The notes: a model not told the origin generated them from the letters alone. Shown: positions 1 through 9,161, counted from the first letter of the stretch. The stretch is DNA of 64,000 nucleotides from Nocardioides baculatus (GCF_016735675.1 NZ_JAERSG010000001.1:1110170-1174169), one strand, 5' to 3'. Numbers and translations: made by a program.

Positions 1-1280
1 AGGCGCGACTGGTAGGTGCGAAGGGCGGCCTCGGTCTTGGCGTCGAAGACGCCGCTCGTCCGGAACCGGCCGGCGCCCGCGGCGTTGAGGGCCCGCTGCA
101 GGCGGTGGACCGACTCGTCGACCGAGCCGCGCTTGACGACCGTCTTGGCCCCGGCCGACAGCAGCGCCGTCCAGTGCCGCTTCTCGAAGGTGTCGGTCGG
201 CGTGAACCTGCGGCTGGCCTGCCACGCGCGGGCGGCGGCGACGGTCGCGGCGTCGTACGAGCCGTTGAGCGGACCGGAGTAGGTGCCCTGCTCGGTGAGC
301 AGGCACTGCAGCACCTTGACCCGCGTCGTCTGCGCCGAGGTCGGCGTGAGCGTCGGGTACTTCCAGTAGCCCAGGCGGGTGCCCGGGCAGCGTCCCTCGG
401 GTGCGGGCCGGGAGCCGGCGCCGAGGTCGATGAAGTTGCTGTCGATGTTGATCGTGACGCCGCCCCACGTCTCGTTGTGGCCGCCGCGGTACTGCTTCAT
501 CCGGCCACCGGGACGCCAGCCGTCCTCGGGGATGTACGTCGTCGAGGTGTCGGCGTTGCCGTCCCACCGGGCGATCCAGATGCGGTCCGGCAGCGCGAAC
601 TGGCCGGGCCGCTGGGTGCGCGCGTCGTCCAGCATCTTGATCCCCGAGCTGGCGCTGGAGTAGAAGCCGGCGACGTAGCCGAGCGCCTTGATCCGGGTCA
701 CCCAGGCAGAGGTGAAGACGAGCGCGGACTCGCGGCACGCGGTGTTCGTCAGGTCGAAGCCCTCGAGGTCGTACCAGATCGTGCTGCCCGGCCCGATGCC
801 GTACGCCATCGCGTCGGCAGCGTTCTTGTCGGCCTCGACGCTGCCCTGCGCGGCGGCTGCGGCATACCCGTTGGCGGACTTGTTGGAGATCTTGAAGTCG
901 TCCTTGTAGCGCGGGAAGCGCGGCTGGCACGACGCCTGCGGGCCGAGGGCGATCGGCAGGAGCCGCCAGCCGCGGGCGACCTGCGCGGCGACCCACGTCG
1001 GGCTCAGGTTGGGCTGCGTACGGCACGCGCGCGAGTCGCCGGAGATGTAGATGCCGACCGCCGTGAAGGGCGACTTCGCCCACCAGGTGTCCATCGCCGA
1101 CTGCGTCGGAGCCATGCACTGGTCGAAGCCGTGACCGGTGAAGTCACCGGGCGTCGCCAGGGCGATCTGTCGCTGCGACGCGAGGCGTGGGGCTGTCGCG
1201 TCGTCCGCCGTCGCCGGTGACGAGGCGACGGTCGGCGCCGCGAGGAGCAGCGCGAGGACGGCGAGGACGAGGCGGCGCAT
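1..1280 (-). CDS. Secreted DUF1906 (Rv2525c-like glycoside-hydrolase-like) protein with two peptidoglycan-binding domains, partial
   Basis: The frame opens at the ATG at 1280 (GGAG seven bases upstream) and runs off the left edge with no stop, so the C-terminus is missing. About 426 codons are visible. Residues 1-26 form a signal peptide (MRRLVLAVLALLLAAPTVAS, then an Ala-rich cleavage region). Residues about 46-287 match the DUF1906 TIM-barrel fold of Rv2525c-like proteins: GFDQCMAP start, YISGDSRAC, a central IWYDLEGFD acidic strand, GFYSSASSG and a closing DSNFIDLG. Two PG_binding_1 repeats follow (about 312-372 and 387 onward; LQCLLTEQGTYSGPLNG and LQRALNAAGAG). The family is thought to act on cell-wall or surface glycan; catalytic activity is unproven. 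Orientation is convergent with nothing visible in the window; its promoter lies in 1281-1377. Confidence 0.85.
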   Translation of the reverse strand, partial: MRRLVLAVLALLLAAPTVASSPATADDATAPRLASQRQIALATPGDFTGHGFDQCMAPTQSAMDTWWAKSPFTAVGIYISGDSRACRTQPNLSPTWVAAQVARGWRLLPIALGPQASCQPRFPRYKDDFKISNKSANGYAAAAAQGSVEADKNAADAMAYGIGPGSTIWYDLEGFDLTNTACRESALVFTSAWVTRIKALGYVAGFYSSASSGIKMLDDARTQRPGQFALPDRIWIARWDGNADTSTTYIPEDGWRPGGRMKQYRGGHNETWGGVTINIDSNFIDLGAGSRPAPEGRCPGTRLGYWKYPTLTPTSAQTTRVKVLQCLLTEQGTYSGPLNGSYDAATVAAARAWQASRRFTPTDTFEKRHWTALLSAGAKTVVKRGSVDESVHRLQRALNAAGAGRFRTSGVFDAKTEAALRTYQSR

Positions 1281-1359
1281 GGGTGACTCCGAGGGGCACG
1301 GGGGAAGGGCGGCCCGAGCAGGAAACCACACCAGTCACACCCGTCACAGGGCTTCGGCC

Positions 1360-1379
1360 GAACTACATGCGGGTAGTTC
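1360..1379. terminator. Small hairpin at the end of the WXG operon
   Basis: GAACTAC (1360-1366) and GTAGTTC (1373-1379) are perfect inverted 7-mers with a 6-base loop. They overlap the stop codon of the 1378-1776 gene. It could be a weak terminator or an operator for the downstream DUF1906 gene. There is no T-run, so the call is tentative. Confidence 0.3.
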
Positions 1380-1776
1380 AGGAGTCGCTGGTCGGCACCT
1401 CGTCGAGGAGGAAGTTGCCCTTGGCCTCCTCGGCCTCGACCAGCTCCTCGAAGGCCAGTGCGATGTCCTCCTGGTGCTCCTCGACCATCCGGTTGAGGTG
1501 GCCCTGGAGAAGGGTGGCGTGGGGGGACTCGCCGGAGAAGACCTGCTCCCAGGTGTCCTCGCCGCCGCGGATCTTCTCGACCAGCGTCACCATGTCCTCG
1601 CCGAGCTCGCCGGAGGAGGCCTGCTCCTCGAGCGCCTCCTTCTCCTCGGGCGTCAGGAGCGGGCGCGCGTTCATCGCGTCGACCGTCTCCTTGAGGTCGG
1701 CCAGGCTGGTCGACAGGTCCTCACGGGCCTCGCTGATGGCGGCCAGGATCTCCTCCTGGCTGCGGGGATCACTCAT
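1378..1776 (-). CDS. Hypothetical acidic helical protein, 132 aa
   Basis: I do not recognise a family. The 132-residue product is strongly acidic and rich in Glu, Leu and Ala. It is predicted helical throughout, with heptad-like stretches around residues 8-35 (AAISEAREDLSTSLADLKET) and 80-115. It has no signal peptide, no membrane segment and no cysteine. It starts nine bases after the stop of the WXG-like gene 1786-2865 and must be co-transcribed with it. A job as chaperone or partner of the secreted-type protein is a reasonable inference from the position, since small acidic helical proteins often accompany ESX substrates, but nothing in the sequence proves it. No clear Shine-Dalgarno precedes the ATG, which suggests coupling to the upstream gene. 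Confidence 0.65.
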   Translation of the reverse strand: MSDPRSQEEILAAISEAREDLSTSLADLKETVDAMNARPLLTPEEKEALEEQASSGELGEDMVTLVEKIRGGEDTWEQVFSGESPHATLLQGHLNRMVEEHQEDIALAFEELVEAEEAKGNFLLDEVPTSDS

Positions 1777-1785
1777 GGGACGAGG

Positions 1786-2865
1786 CTACGCGGGGACGAC
1801 CGTCACCGCTGCGGGACGCTGGCCGATCGTCGGGGTGGTGATCGAGCCCGGGTCGCGCGTGACGCTGCTCGGCGTACCGGTCGAGGTCGGGGCGGTCGGC
1901 GTCGAGACCGGCGCCTTGTCACCGTCGAAGAAGTTCTTCACGGTCTCGATGAAGGACTTCACCTGCTTGAGGATGTTGATCAGCTTCATGATCGCCTTGT
2001 AGGCCTTCATCACGGCCTGGAACGCCTGCCACACGGCCTGGACGACGCGGGCCCAGCCGACGCCGGGGATGCTCATCGTCGCGAGCGCGGACGACACGGT
2101 CTGGACGGCCGACTTCACGCACTGCACGACGGAGAGCGCGGTCTGCCACGCGTCCTTGCAGATCTGGACGACGTTCTGGCCCATCTGCACGAGCTGGCCC
2201 GCCTGCGTGCTGAGCGAGCCGACCCACGTGCCGATCTGCTTGATCGCCGCGTCGGACGCGCCGCCCTGCCACGTGGTCGAGATCGTCTGGCTACCGCTCT
2301 GGAGGTTGTCGGCGACGCCCTTCATCGACTGGCCGAGGGCTCCGAACGACGACCCCTGCGAGGAGGCGCTGACGACGTCGCCGCCGATCTTCTCGGCGAG
2401 CTCGGCGCGGATGTCGAAGCCGGTGAGCATCCGCACCAGGTCGCACACGGTGTCGTAGGGGAAGCCGAAGCTGATCTGCGGCAGGCTGGTCTCGGTCGGT
2501 CCTGCCCGGCGGATCGTGGTGTCGGCGACGTCGAAGAAGGCGCTCGACCCGTCACGGCCGTCGATGCCCTGCGCGTTGTGGCGGCGTACGACACCGTCCT
2601 CGGTCAGCGTGAAGTCGCGGGCCGTGGCCCGCAGCGCCTCGGCGTGGTCACGCATCCCGGTGCCGTTGTCCTCGAGCGACTGGTGCACCGACGGGAGGAG
2701 GGAGTTGTAGGCGCCCATCATCGTCTCGAGGATCGGCCCGAAGTCGGTCTGCACGAGCGAGGTGCCGCCGTTGCGGGCGATGCCGGTGAGGTCGTCGCTG
2801 GCGCGCTGCACCTGGGCGGACCAGGCATCGAGCTCGGAGAGGTCGACAGTCATCACGGCGTTCAT
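1786..2865 (-). CDS. WXG100-superfamily (ESX/type VII) large protein, 359 aa
   Basis: The start is the ATG at 2865, which has AGGAG five bases upstream; a longer open frame upstream lacks such a site. The 359-residue product is mostly helical. It carries a W-x-G turn (TWQGGASDAAIKQIG) near residue 199, flanked by long helices, the hallmark of WXG100 proteins. A second helical hairpin lies at residues 1-80, and a hydrophobic Ala/Gly-rich helix region with MSIPGVGWARVVQAVWQAFQ lies around 255-300. The C-terminal 40 residues are a Thr/Pro/Ser-rich tail. There is no Sec signal, as expected for a type VII substrate or toxin-type N-domain. The second gene of its operon is the acidic protein at 1378-1776. 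It is divergent from two further ESX-like genes at 3032-4653. No EccC-type ATPase or mycosin is in the window. Confidence 0.7.
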   Translation of the reverse strand: MNAVMTVDLSELDAWSAQVQRASDDLTGIARNGGTSLVQTDFGPILETMMGAYNSLLPSVHQSLEDNGTGMRDHAEALRATARDFTLTEDGVVRRHNAQGIDGRDGSSAFFDVADTTIRRAGPTETSLPQISFGFPYDTVCDLVRMLTGFDIRAELAEKIGGDVVSASSQGSSFGALGQSMKGVADNLQSGSQTISTTWQGGASDAAIKQIGTWVGSLSTQAGQLVQMGQNVVQICKDAWQTALSVVQCVKSAVQTVSSALATMSIPGVGWARVVQAVWQAFQAVMKAYKAIMKLINILKQVKSFIETVKNFFDGDKAPVSTPTAPTSTGTPSSVTRDPGSITTPTIGQRPAAVTVVPA

Positions 2866-3031
2866 CGCGGCTCCTGAGAAGTTCCGGTGGTTCCCCTCGA
2901 CGTTCCCCGAACGACCGGCAGCGAAACCGGCGGGACCCATTTGTTTACCCACCGCGCCCGACCTCGGGTGTTTGGGCCTCGTGTGTGCGGGTATCGGCGC
3001 TGGTGTGAGCGAAGGTGGCAAGCGAGCGCTG

Positions 3032-3382
3032 ATGCAGGTCGATCCGACCCGGCTGGTCGAGCTCGCCGCGACCTCCGAGGGCATCCTCGGCGCGATGGTG
3101 AAGGACTGGCAGGCCGCCGTCGAGGAGCTCGACCAGGCGTGCGTCGGGCTGGGTGACGCCACGGGCACGCTCAACATCGCAGCGTCCTACGCCGACTCGC
3201 TGGCCGACGCCGGTGAGGTCGTGACCGCGCTGGTGCAGGCGCTCGACCTCGGGATCACCGGTCTCGTGGATGCCGCACAGGATGCCGTGCGTGCCGACGA
3301 CACCGTCGCCGCCGAGCTGGCGCGGACCAACCACCTGCTGGCCGAGGGCCTCGGCCCGACGCGGGGATGCGGAGGTCGCTGA
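3032..3382 (+). CDS. EspC/DUF2580-like small type VII secretion-associated protein, 116 aa
   Basis: A short helical protein beginning MQVDPTRLVELAATSEGIL. It has the layout of EspC-like (DUF2580) ESX-associated proteins: an N-terminal helix, a mid-protein acidic turn, and a second helix (NIAASYADSLADAGEVVTAL). A GTG at 3005 is an alternative in-frame start; I prefer the ATG at 3032 because family members begin this way, though neither site has a strong ribosome binding site. Its stop (3380-3382) sits inside the GGAGGT leader of the next gene, which starts three bases later, so the two are translationally coupled. Small size and lack of a catalytic motif fit a secreted helical-hairpin partner. 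Confidence 0.65.
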   Translation: MQVDPTRLVELAATSEGILGAMVKDWQAAVEELDQACVGLGDATGTLNIAASYADSLADAGEVVTALVQALDLGITGLVDAAQDAVRADDTVAAELARTNHLLAEGLGPTRGCGGR

Positions 3383-3384
3383 CC

Positions 3385-4653
3385 GTGCCGGCCAACCCGT
3401 GGGAGCTGCGTGCCGACGTGCGACCGCTCGAGGTCGCGGCCTCGCGCTGGGCCGACATCGGTGCGCTGATGGTGCGACGCGGCGACGAGATCGTCGAGGC
3501 CGCCCGCCGCGCGACGGAGGGCTGGGACGCGGCGGCCGCCGAGAGCTACGAGCAGCACCGGCGCCAGGTGCTGGCGAACCTCGACCGGTTCACCACGCTC
3601 GCCGTGCAGATCTCCGGGTCGCTGCGGGCGATCAGCTCGATCCTCACCTCGTCGCAGAAGGAGCTCGACCAGGCGTGGACCAAGGTCGCACTCGTCCCGC
3701 ACGAGGTGGTGGGCGAGCAGCGCTACCTCGTGTTCAAGCCGGAGGACGACGAGGGCCGCGGCAAGGTCGACCACGGCAAGGTGGAGACCGAGGAGATCCG
3801 CGCTCGCCTCGCGCAGTCCCTCGACCAGGAGAGCGCGCGGCTCCGCACGGCGCGCGCCGAGTTCGTGCTGGTGCGCACCGAGCTCACGACGCTGACCGGC
3901 GGCACGTTCGGTCGCCGCATCGGTCCGGGCGTCGGCCCCGGCTTCGGCCCCGACGGGGAGGAGTCGGGCGTCGGCACGGTTCTCCCATCGACCTCCGTCC
4001 TGGGCTCCGCGCAGTCCGGCGTCACCGCAGCCGGCCTGCCGCCGGTGGCGCCGATCTCGGTCGACATGCCACGCCTGACCGGTCTCTCCGCTGCCGCCCT
4101 CACTCCGTTCGTCGCCTCTGCGGCGGCCGGACTGAGCAGCCGCGGCGGACGGCGTACGTCGAGCGGTCCGCCGCAGGCCGCGGGCGGCATGGGCATGGGC
4201 GGCGCGATGGGCGCGCGCGCCGGGACGATGTCGCGCGGCATGGCCAGTGGTCGTGCCGGCACCCGTCGGCTCGCGACCCCCCGGCTCGAGGGTGAGGACG
4301 ACGCCGCCGCGGCCGCGCGGGCCAAGCAGGCGGAGAAGGACGCCAAGCGCGCCGCGCTCGAGGAGAAGCGCGCAGAGCGTGCCGCGCGCAAGGCCGAGCG
4401 GGAGAAGGGCAAGGGCAAGCGGGACACCAAGGACGAGGACACGAACGACGAGGACGAGCGCCCGGACGACGAGGTCGTCGACGAGTCGGTCGAGGAGACC
4501 CGGCGGCCCGCCGTCATCGTGGTCGAGGTCGCGCCGGGCGAGGAGCCGCCGCCCGAGGCCGTGCCGACGGGGGAGCCGACGCACAGCGCCCCCGACGCCG
4601 GCCCGGGGGAACAGGCCGATGCCGAGGGCGCGGACGAGCGATGCCGGTCCTGA
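3385..4653 (+). CDS. WXG100-like N-domain protein with charged, low-complexity C-terminal half, 422 aa
   Basis: The GTG at 3385 has GGAGG nine bases upstream and is the best start; an ATG at 3367 is in frame but lacks a site. Residues 1-100 are an ESX-type four-helix pair with a W-D-A turn (EGWDAAAAESYEQH, about residues 49-62). The middle is Gly/Ala/Pro-rich with GMGMGGAMG runs (residues about 180-300). From about 310 there is an Ala/Lys/Glu/Arg coiled coil (KQAEKDAKRAALEEKRAERA), then a very acidic Asp/Glu stretch and a Pro/Glu tail. The tail is disordered. It resembles PPE/EspB-like long substrates only in layout, not in recognisable sequence. Its stop abuts the stop of the convergent MFS gene (TGA at 4651-4653, next gene ends at 4654). 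Confidence 0.65.
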   Translation: MPANPWELRADVRPLEVAASRWADIGALMVRRGDEIVEAARRATEGWDAAAAESYEQHRRQVLANLDRFTTLAVQISGSLRAISSILTSSQKELDQAWTKVALVPHEVVGEQRYLVFKPEDDEGRGKVDHGKVETEEIRARLAQSLDQESARLRTARAEFVLVRTELTTLTGGTFGRRIGPGVGPGFGPDGEESGVGTVLPSTSVLGSAQSGVTAAGLPPVAPISVDMPRLTGLSAAALTPFVASAAAGLSSRGGRRTSSGPPQAAGGMGMGGAMGARAGTMSRGMASGRAGTRRLATPRLEGEDDAAAAARAKQAEKDAKRAALEEKRAERAARKAEREKGKGKRDTKDEDTNDEDERPDDEVVDESVEETRRPAVIVVEVAPGEEPPPEAVPTGEPTHSAPDAGPGEQADAEGADERCRS

Positions 4654-6111
4654 TCAGGCCGCCTCGGCGACCAGCTCCGAATCGGGCTCGGCGACGAGCT
4701 CGTCGACCTGCGCCCGCGGGGTGCGGAGCACCGTCGCGACGACGAGCAGGGCCAGGGCCGCGAAGCCCGCGGAGGTGAGCAGCGCCGCCCGGAGGCCGGG
4801 CACGAACTCGCCCGGCACCGCGCCGGCGGCGTACACCGAGACGATCACCGCGACGCCCACGGCGCTGCCGAGCTGCTGCGTGGTCTGCAGCAGTCCGGAC
4901 GCCGAGCCTGCGTGCTCCGGCTCGACCCCGGCGAGGACGGTGACGGTGAGCGGCATGAAGCCCAGTCCGGTCGCCAGGCCCGCGATGAGCATCGGACCGA
5001 AGACCGTGCCGAGGTAGGTGCCGTCGGTGCCGGCCGTGCTGAGCCAGGTGTAGCCCACCGCGAGGGCCGACGTGGAGGTCAGCAGCATGGCCCGCGGCCC
5101 GACCCGCGCGATCAGTCGCGGCGTGAGTCGCGACATGCCGAAGATGCCGAGGCTGAAGGGCAGGAAGGCGAAGCCGGTGGCGAGCGGTCCGAACCCGAGC
5201 ACGACCTGCATGTACTGCACGACGAGGAAGAACATCGACAGGTTCGCGCCGATGAGCAGTGCCGTCGTGGCCAGGGCGCCGACGCGGCGGCGGTTGCGGA
5301 CGAGGTGCGGCTGCACCATCGGGTGCGGGTGGCGGGTCTCGGTGCGGGCGAGCAGCAGGAGCAGTGCGGCACCGAGGACGAAGCCGCCGATGGTCTGCGG
5401 CGAGCCCCAGCCGTGCTCCGGGGCGCCGATGAGCGCCCACACGAGGGAGACGGCGCCGATGGTCGCGCTGGCGGCGCCGACGAGGTCGAACCGGCCGGAC
5501 CGGCGCGGGGTCTCGTCGACGAAGCGACCGACGAGGAGGAGGACGACCAGTCCGAGCGGGACGTTGATGAACAGCGTCCAGCGCCACGACCCGACGTCGG
5601 TCAGGAGGCCGCCGAGGATCAGGCCGATCGAGGCGCCACCGGAGGAGACGGCACCGAAGAGGGCGAAGGCGCGGTTGCGTGCGGCCTCGTCGGGAGCGCT
5701 CGTGGTGAGCAGGGCGAGCACGCTCGGTGCGGCGAGGGCGGCGCCGACGCCCTGGAGGGCGCGGGTCGCGACCAGCTGTCCGGGCGTCTGCGCGAACCCG
5801 CCGAGTGCGGACGCGACCGTGAAGATCGCGAGCCCGACCTGGAAGGCACGCAGGCGGCCGAAGACGTCGCCGAGCCGGCCGCCGAGGAGCAGCAGCCCGC
5901 CGAAGGCGAGCGTGTAGGCGTTGAGCACCCACGAGAGGGCCGCCGGCCCGAAGGACAGGTCGGCGTCGATACGGGGGAGCGCGACGTTCACGACGGTCGC
6001 GTCGAGCACGATCATCAGCTGGGCGACCAGCACGATCGCGATGCCGGCGGCTGCGCGGCCGGCGTGCGGCGGGAGCTCGGTGGGGAGCTCGCGGGCGGTG
6101 AGGGATGACAT
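4654..6111 (-). CDS. MFS transporter, DHA2 (EmrB/QacA) 14-TM drug:H+ antiporter family
   Basis: A 485-residue membrane protein starting at the ATG at 6111 (AGGA nine bases upstream). Features of the DHA2 group are visible: the first helix ends in LMIVLDATVVNVALP, the motif typical of EmrB/QacA proteins, followed by SWVLNAYTLAFGGLLLLGGR. The loop-2/3 motif A is GGRLGDVFGRLRAF (about residues 72-85). About 14 hydrophobic helices can be counted, and the C-terminus is short and acidic. Members export cationic drugs, dyes or antibiotics in exchange for protons. The gene is divergent from the TetR gene at 6232, and two matching operator palindromes lie between them. This strongly suggests repression by that regulator and induction by a ligand that the pump exports. 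Confidence 0.9.
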   Translation of the reverse strand: MSSLTARELPTELPPHAGRAAAGIAIVLVAQLMIVLDATVVNVALPRIDADLSFGPAALSWVLNAYTLAFGGLLLLGGRLGDVFGRLRAFQVGLAIFTVASALGGFAQTPGQLVATRALQGVGAALAAPSVLALLTTSAPDEAARNRAFALFGAVSSGGASIGLILGGLLTDVGSWRWTLFINVPLGLVVLLLVGRFVDETPRRSGRFDLVGAASATIGAVSLVWALIGAPEHGWGSPQTIGGFVLGAALLLLLARTETRHPHPMVQPHLVRNRRRVGALATTALLIGANLSMFFLVVQYMQVVLGFGPLATGFAFLPFSLGIFGMSRLTPRLIARVGPRAMLLTSTSALAVGYTWLSTAGTDGTYLGTVFGPMLIAGLATGLGFMPLTVTVLAGVEPEHAGSASGLLQTTQQLGSAVGVAVIVSVYAAGAVPGEFVPGLRAALLTSAGFAALALLVVATVLRTPRAQVDELVAEPDSELVAEAA

Positions 6112-6157
6112 GAGGATGGGTCCTGTTCTGGCCTCGTGGGCCGAGGTACAGTAGATC

Positions 6158-6172
6158 CGGAGGGTGACTCCG
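6158..6172. promoter_or_regulatory. Operator 1 of the TetR/MFS divergent promoter
   Basis: CGGAG-N5-CTCCG (6158-6172), 47 bases upstream of the MFS start. It has the same half-sites and the same spacing as the palindrome at 6190-6204. The half-site to half-site geometry fits a TetR dimer. Confidence 0.7.
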
Positions 6173-6188
6173 CTTCCTCCACGACAAT

Positions 6189-6205
6189 ACGGAGACTGTC
6201 TCCGT
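6189..6205. promoter_or_regulatory. Operator 2 of the TetR/MFS divergent promoter
   Basis: A perfect 17-base palindrome, ACGGAGAC-T-GTCTCCGT, 26 bases upstream of the TetR start. Its core CGGAG-N5-CTCCG repeats operator 1 exactly 32 bp away, about three helical turns, so two dimers would sit on the same face of the DNA. Confidence 0.75.
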
Positions 6206-6231
6206 TTAGCAAGCCTCGAGGTGAGATTCCG

Positions 6232-6780
6232 GTGCGTGCCGATGCCCAGCGCAACTACGACCGCATCGTCGAGGCTGCCCGAATGGCCTTTCGCGAGCGG
6301 GGCTACGACACCTCGCTCGACCAGATCGCCAAGGACGCCGGCGTCGGCCCGGGCACCCTCTACCGGCACTTCGCGACGCGCGACGACCTGATCGACGCCG
6401 TCATGAAGGCGTGGGTCGACCACGTCGAGGAGACGGCCGACAAGGCGCTCACCCACGAGGGCGGCCCGCGCGAGGTGCTGCTCAACTGGTTCGAGGAGTA
6501 CGTCCGGCTGATCAGCGTGCACAAGGGCGGCCCGGCCAAGATCACCGGAGCGATGGGCGACGACGCATCCCCGATCCGGACGAAGTGCCAGGTGCTGCAG
6601 TCCGCCGGCGGCCGGGTCCTCGACCGGCTGCGGGACGAGGACGCCGTACGCGACGACGTCACGCCGCTCCAGGTGGCGCGCCTCGTCGGCGGCATCGCCA
6701 CCGTCGCCGACCAGTCCGAGCTGGACCTCGTGGCCGTGCGGCCGATGCTCGAGGTCGTCGCCGACGGACTGCTGAAGTAG
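6232..6780 (+). CDS. TetR-family transcriptional repressor
   Basis: The start is the GTG at 6232, with GAGGTGAG eight bases upstream; a longer in-frame opening at 6136 would place the operator inside the gene. The 182-residue protein has the TetR N-terminal domain at residues 5-50: NYDRIVEAARMAFRERGYD, then the helix-turn-helix SLDQIAKDAGVGPGTLYRHF with the diagnostic G-TLYRHF recognition helix. The remaining 130 residues form the ligand-binding/dimer domain and resemble the C-terminal domain common in actinobacterial MFS-linked TetR proteins. It is divergent from the DHA2 exporter at 4654-6111 and surely represses it and itself through the two palindromes in between. The inducer is unknown. 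Confidence 0.92.
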   Translation: MRADAQRNYDRIVEAARMAFRERGYDTSLDQIAKDAGVGPGTLYRHFATRDDLIDAVMKAWVDHVEETADKALTHEGGPREVLLNWFEEYVRLISVHKGGPAKITGAMGDDASPIRTKCQVLQSAGGRVLDRLRDEDAVRDDVTPLQVARLVGGIATVADQSELDLVAVRPMLEVVADGLLK

Positions 6781-6809
6781 GCCGGCGCGGGCGCCGGTAG
6801 ATTGCTGCC

Positions 6810-9128
6810 GTGCCCGACTCGAGCGCCGCCCCCCGTTCCACGTCCACCGCCCAGCCGACCAGCTCAGGCGCCTCCGGGACCCTCGACACGGTCGCGATCG
6901 CCTCGGCCGACGCCGAGCGCGAGCAGCCGTGGGCCGAGCTCGGCCTGAAGGCCGACGAGTACGCGCGGATCCGCGAGATCCTGGGCCGCCGCCCGACGAG
7001 TTCGGAGCTGGCGATGTACAGCGTGATGTGGAGCGAGCACTGCTCCTACAAGTCGACCAAGGTGCACCTCAAGCAGTTCTCGGAGATCCCGCAGGAGACG
7101 CCCGTCGGCAAGATGCTGGCCGGCATCGGCGAGAACGCCGGCGTCCTCGACATCGGCCAGGGCTACGCGGTGACCTTCAAGGTCGAGAGCCACAACCACC
7201 CGTCGTTCGTCGAGCCCTACCAGGGTGCGGCCACCGGCGTCGGCGGCATCGTCCGCGACATCCTCGCGATGGGCGCGCGCCCGGTCGCGGTGATGGACCC
7301 GCTGCGTTTCGGCCCGCTCGACGCCCCCGACACCGCGCGCGTGCTGCCCGGGATCGTGGCCGGCGTCGGCGGCTACGGCAACTGCCTCGGCCTGCCCAAC
7401 ATCGGCGGCGAGGCGGTCTTCGACGAGACCTACGCCGGCAACCCGCTCGTCAACGCGCTCTGCGTCGGCGTGCTGCGCCACGAGGACCTCCACCTCGCCA
7501 ACGCCAGCGGCACCGGCAACCAGGTGGTGCTGTACGGCGCGCGCACCGGCGGCGACGGCATCGGCGGGGTGTCGGTGCTGGCGAGCGAGACCTTCGACGA
7601 GGGTGGGCCGGCCAAGCGGCCGAGCGTGCAGGTCGGCGACCCCTTCATGGAGAAGCTGCTCATCGAGTGCACCCTCGAGCTCTTCCAGGCCGGCGTGATC
7701 GCCGGCATCCAGGACCTCGGCGGCGCGGGTCTCTCGTGCGCCACCTCCGAGCTCGCCTCGGCCGGCGACGGCGGGATGCACGTCGAGCTCGACAAGGTGC
7801 CGCTCCGCGACTCGACCCTCCGCCCCGAGGAGATCCTGATGAGCGAGTCGCAGGAGCGGATGATGGCGGTCGTCGAGCCCGGCGACGTCGACGCCTTCAT
7901 GGCGATCTGCCGGAAGTGGGACGTCGAGGCCGTCGTGGTCGGCGAAGTCACCGACACCGGTCGGCTGCACATCGACTGGCACGGCGAGCGCGTGGTCGAC
8001 GTACCCCCGCGGTCGGTGGCGCACGACGGCCCGACCTACCAGCGCCCCTTCGCCCGGCCGGACTGGCAGGACGCCCTGCAGGCCGACTCCGCGGACGCGC
8101 TGGCGCGCCCGACGTCCGGCGCCGAGCTGCGCGAGACTGTCCTCCGGCTGGTCGCCTCGCCCAACCTCTGCGACAAGTCGTGGATCACCGACCAGTACGA
8201 CCGCTACGTCCAGGGCAACACCGTCCTCGCGCAGCCGGCCGACTCCGGCATGGTGCGCGTCGACGCCGACACCAACCTCGGCGTCGCGGTGTCCACCGAC
8301 TGCAACGGCCGCTTCGCCAAGCTCGACCCCTACACCGGCGCGCAGCTCGCGCTGGCCGAGTCCTTCCGCAACGTCGCCACCGGCGGTGCGCGACCGCTGG
8401 CCGTCTCGGACTGCCTCAACTTCGGCTCGCCCGAGGACCCGGCCGTGATGTGGCAGTTCGCCGAGGCCTGCCGCGGCCTCAAGGACGCCTGCCTCGAGCT
8501 CGGCGTCCCGGTCACCGGCGGCAACGTCAGCCTCTACAACCAGACCGGCGAGACGGCGATCCTGCCGACCCCGGTCGTCGCGGTGCTCGGCGTCATCGAG
8601 GACGTCACCCGTCGTACGCCGACCGGGTTCCAGGCCGCGGGCGAGCAGGTCCTCCTGCTCGGCTCGACGCACGACGAGCTGTCCGGGTCGGAGTGGGCGC
8701 ACGTCGTCCACGGCCACCTCGGCGGCCTCCCGCCGCGCCTCGACCTCGGCGCCGAGCAGGCCCTGGCCTCGCTCCTGCAGGAGGCGTCGCGTGACGGCGT
8801 GGTCACCTCGGCCCACGACCTGTCCGACGGCGGCCTGGCGCAGGCACTGGTCGAGGCGACGTTCACGCGCGACATCGGCGCCTCGGTGGCGCTGGCCGGC
8901 GACCCCTTCGTGGCCCTCTTCTCCGAGTCGACCGCCCGGGTGCTGGTGACGGTGACCGACGCGCAGGCCGACGCGCTGGTCGCGCTCGCCGAGCACCACG
9001 GCGTACCGATCACGCCCCTCGGCCGGACCGGCGGCGACACCCTCGCCGTCGAAGGTGTCTTCGACCTTCCGGTCGCCGAGGCCAAGGCCGCCTGGCGAGC
9101 GACGCTGCCGGCGGCCCTCGGCTCCTGA
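6810..9128 (+). CDS. purL: Phosphoribosylformylglycinamidine synthase subunit PurL (short type)
   Basis: A 772-residue cytoplasmic enzyme of de novo purine synthesis. It makes FGAM from FGAR with ATP, using ammonia delivered by PurQ with PurS as the third subunit. Length is that of the short three-component PurL (about 740-770 residues), not the 1300-residue fused enzyme. Seen directly: [17 protein letters not shown] near residue 73; [19 protein letters not shown], the ATP/Mg-binding motif; a repeated AIRS-like half with [18 protein letters not shown] and [11 protein letters not shown]. The first 40 residues are Ser/Thr/Ala-rich and poorly conserved. The start is a GTG at 6810 with a TAG just upstream. 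purQ and purS are not in the window; purF and purM are 13 kb downstream. Confidence 0.97.
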   Translation: MPDSSAAPRSTSTAQPTSSGASGTLDTVAIASADAEREQPWAELGLKADEYARIREILGRRPTSSELAMYSVMWSEHCSYKSTKVHLKQFSEIPQETPVGKMLAGIGENAGVLDIGQGYAVTFKVESHNHPSFVEPYQGAATGVGGIVRDILAMGARPVAVMDPLRFGPLDAPDTARVLPGIVAGVGGYGNCLGLPNIGGEAVFDETYAGNPLVNALCVGVLRHEDLHLANASGTGNQVVLYGARTGGDGIGGVSVLASETFDEGGPAKRPSVQVGDPFMEKLLIECTLELFQAGVIAGIQDLGGAGLSCATSELASAGDGGMHVELDKVPLRDSTLRPEEILMSESQERMMAVVEPGDVDAFMAICRKWDVEAVVVGEVTDTGRLHIDWHGERVVDVPPRSVAHDGPTYQRPFARPDWQDALQADSADALARPTSGAELRETVLRLVASPNLCDKSWITDQYDRYVQGNTVLAQPADSGMVRVDADTNLGVAVSTDCNGRFAKLDPYTGAQLALAESFRNVATGGARPLAVSDCLNFGSPEDPAVMWQFAEACRGLKDACLELGVPVTGGNVSLYNQTGETAILPTPVVAVLGVIEDVTRRTPTGFQAAGEQVLLLGSTHDELSGSEWAHVVHGHLGGLPPRLDLGAEQALASLLQEASRDGVVTSAHDLSDGGLAQALVEATFTRDIGASVALAGDPFVALFSESTARVLVTVTDAQADALVALAEHHGVPITPLGRTGGDTLAVEGVFDLPVAEAKAAWRATLPAALGS

Positions 9129-9145
9129 CCTCTCGTCGTCGCGAT

Positions 9146-9161
9146 CCCCGGGTACCCGGGG
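9146..9161. repeat. 16-bp perfect palindrome after purL
   Basis: CCCCGGGTACCCGGGG is self-complementary over its whole length. It touches the left arm of the large hairpin at 9161-9208. It may add to termination or be a protein site; I cannot tell. Confidence 0.6.

Noticed and set aside
105..1220. Plus-strand frame near the left edge
   Set aside because: The minus strand carries a DUF1906 protein with signal peptide and two peptidoglycan-binding repeats over the same bases.
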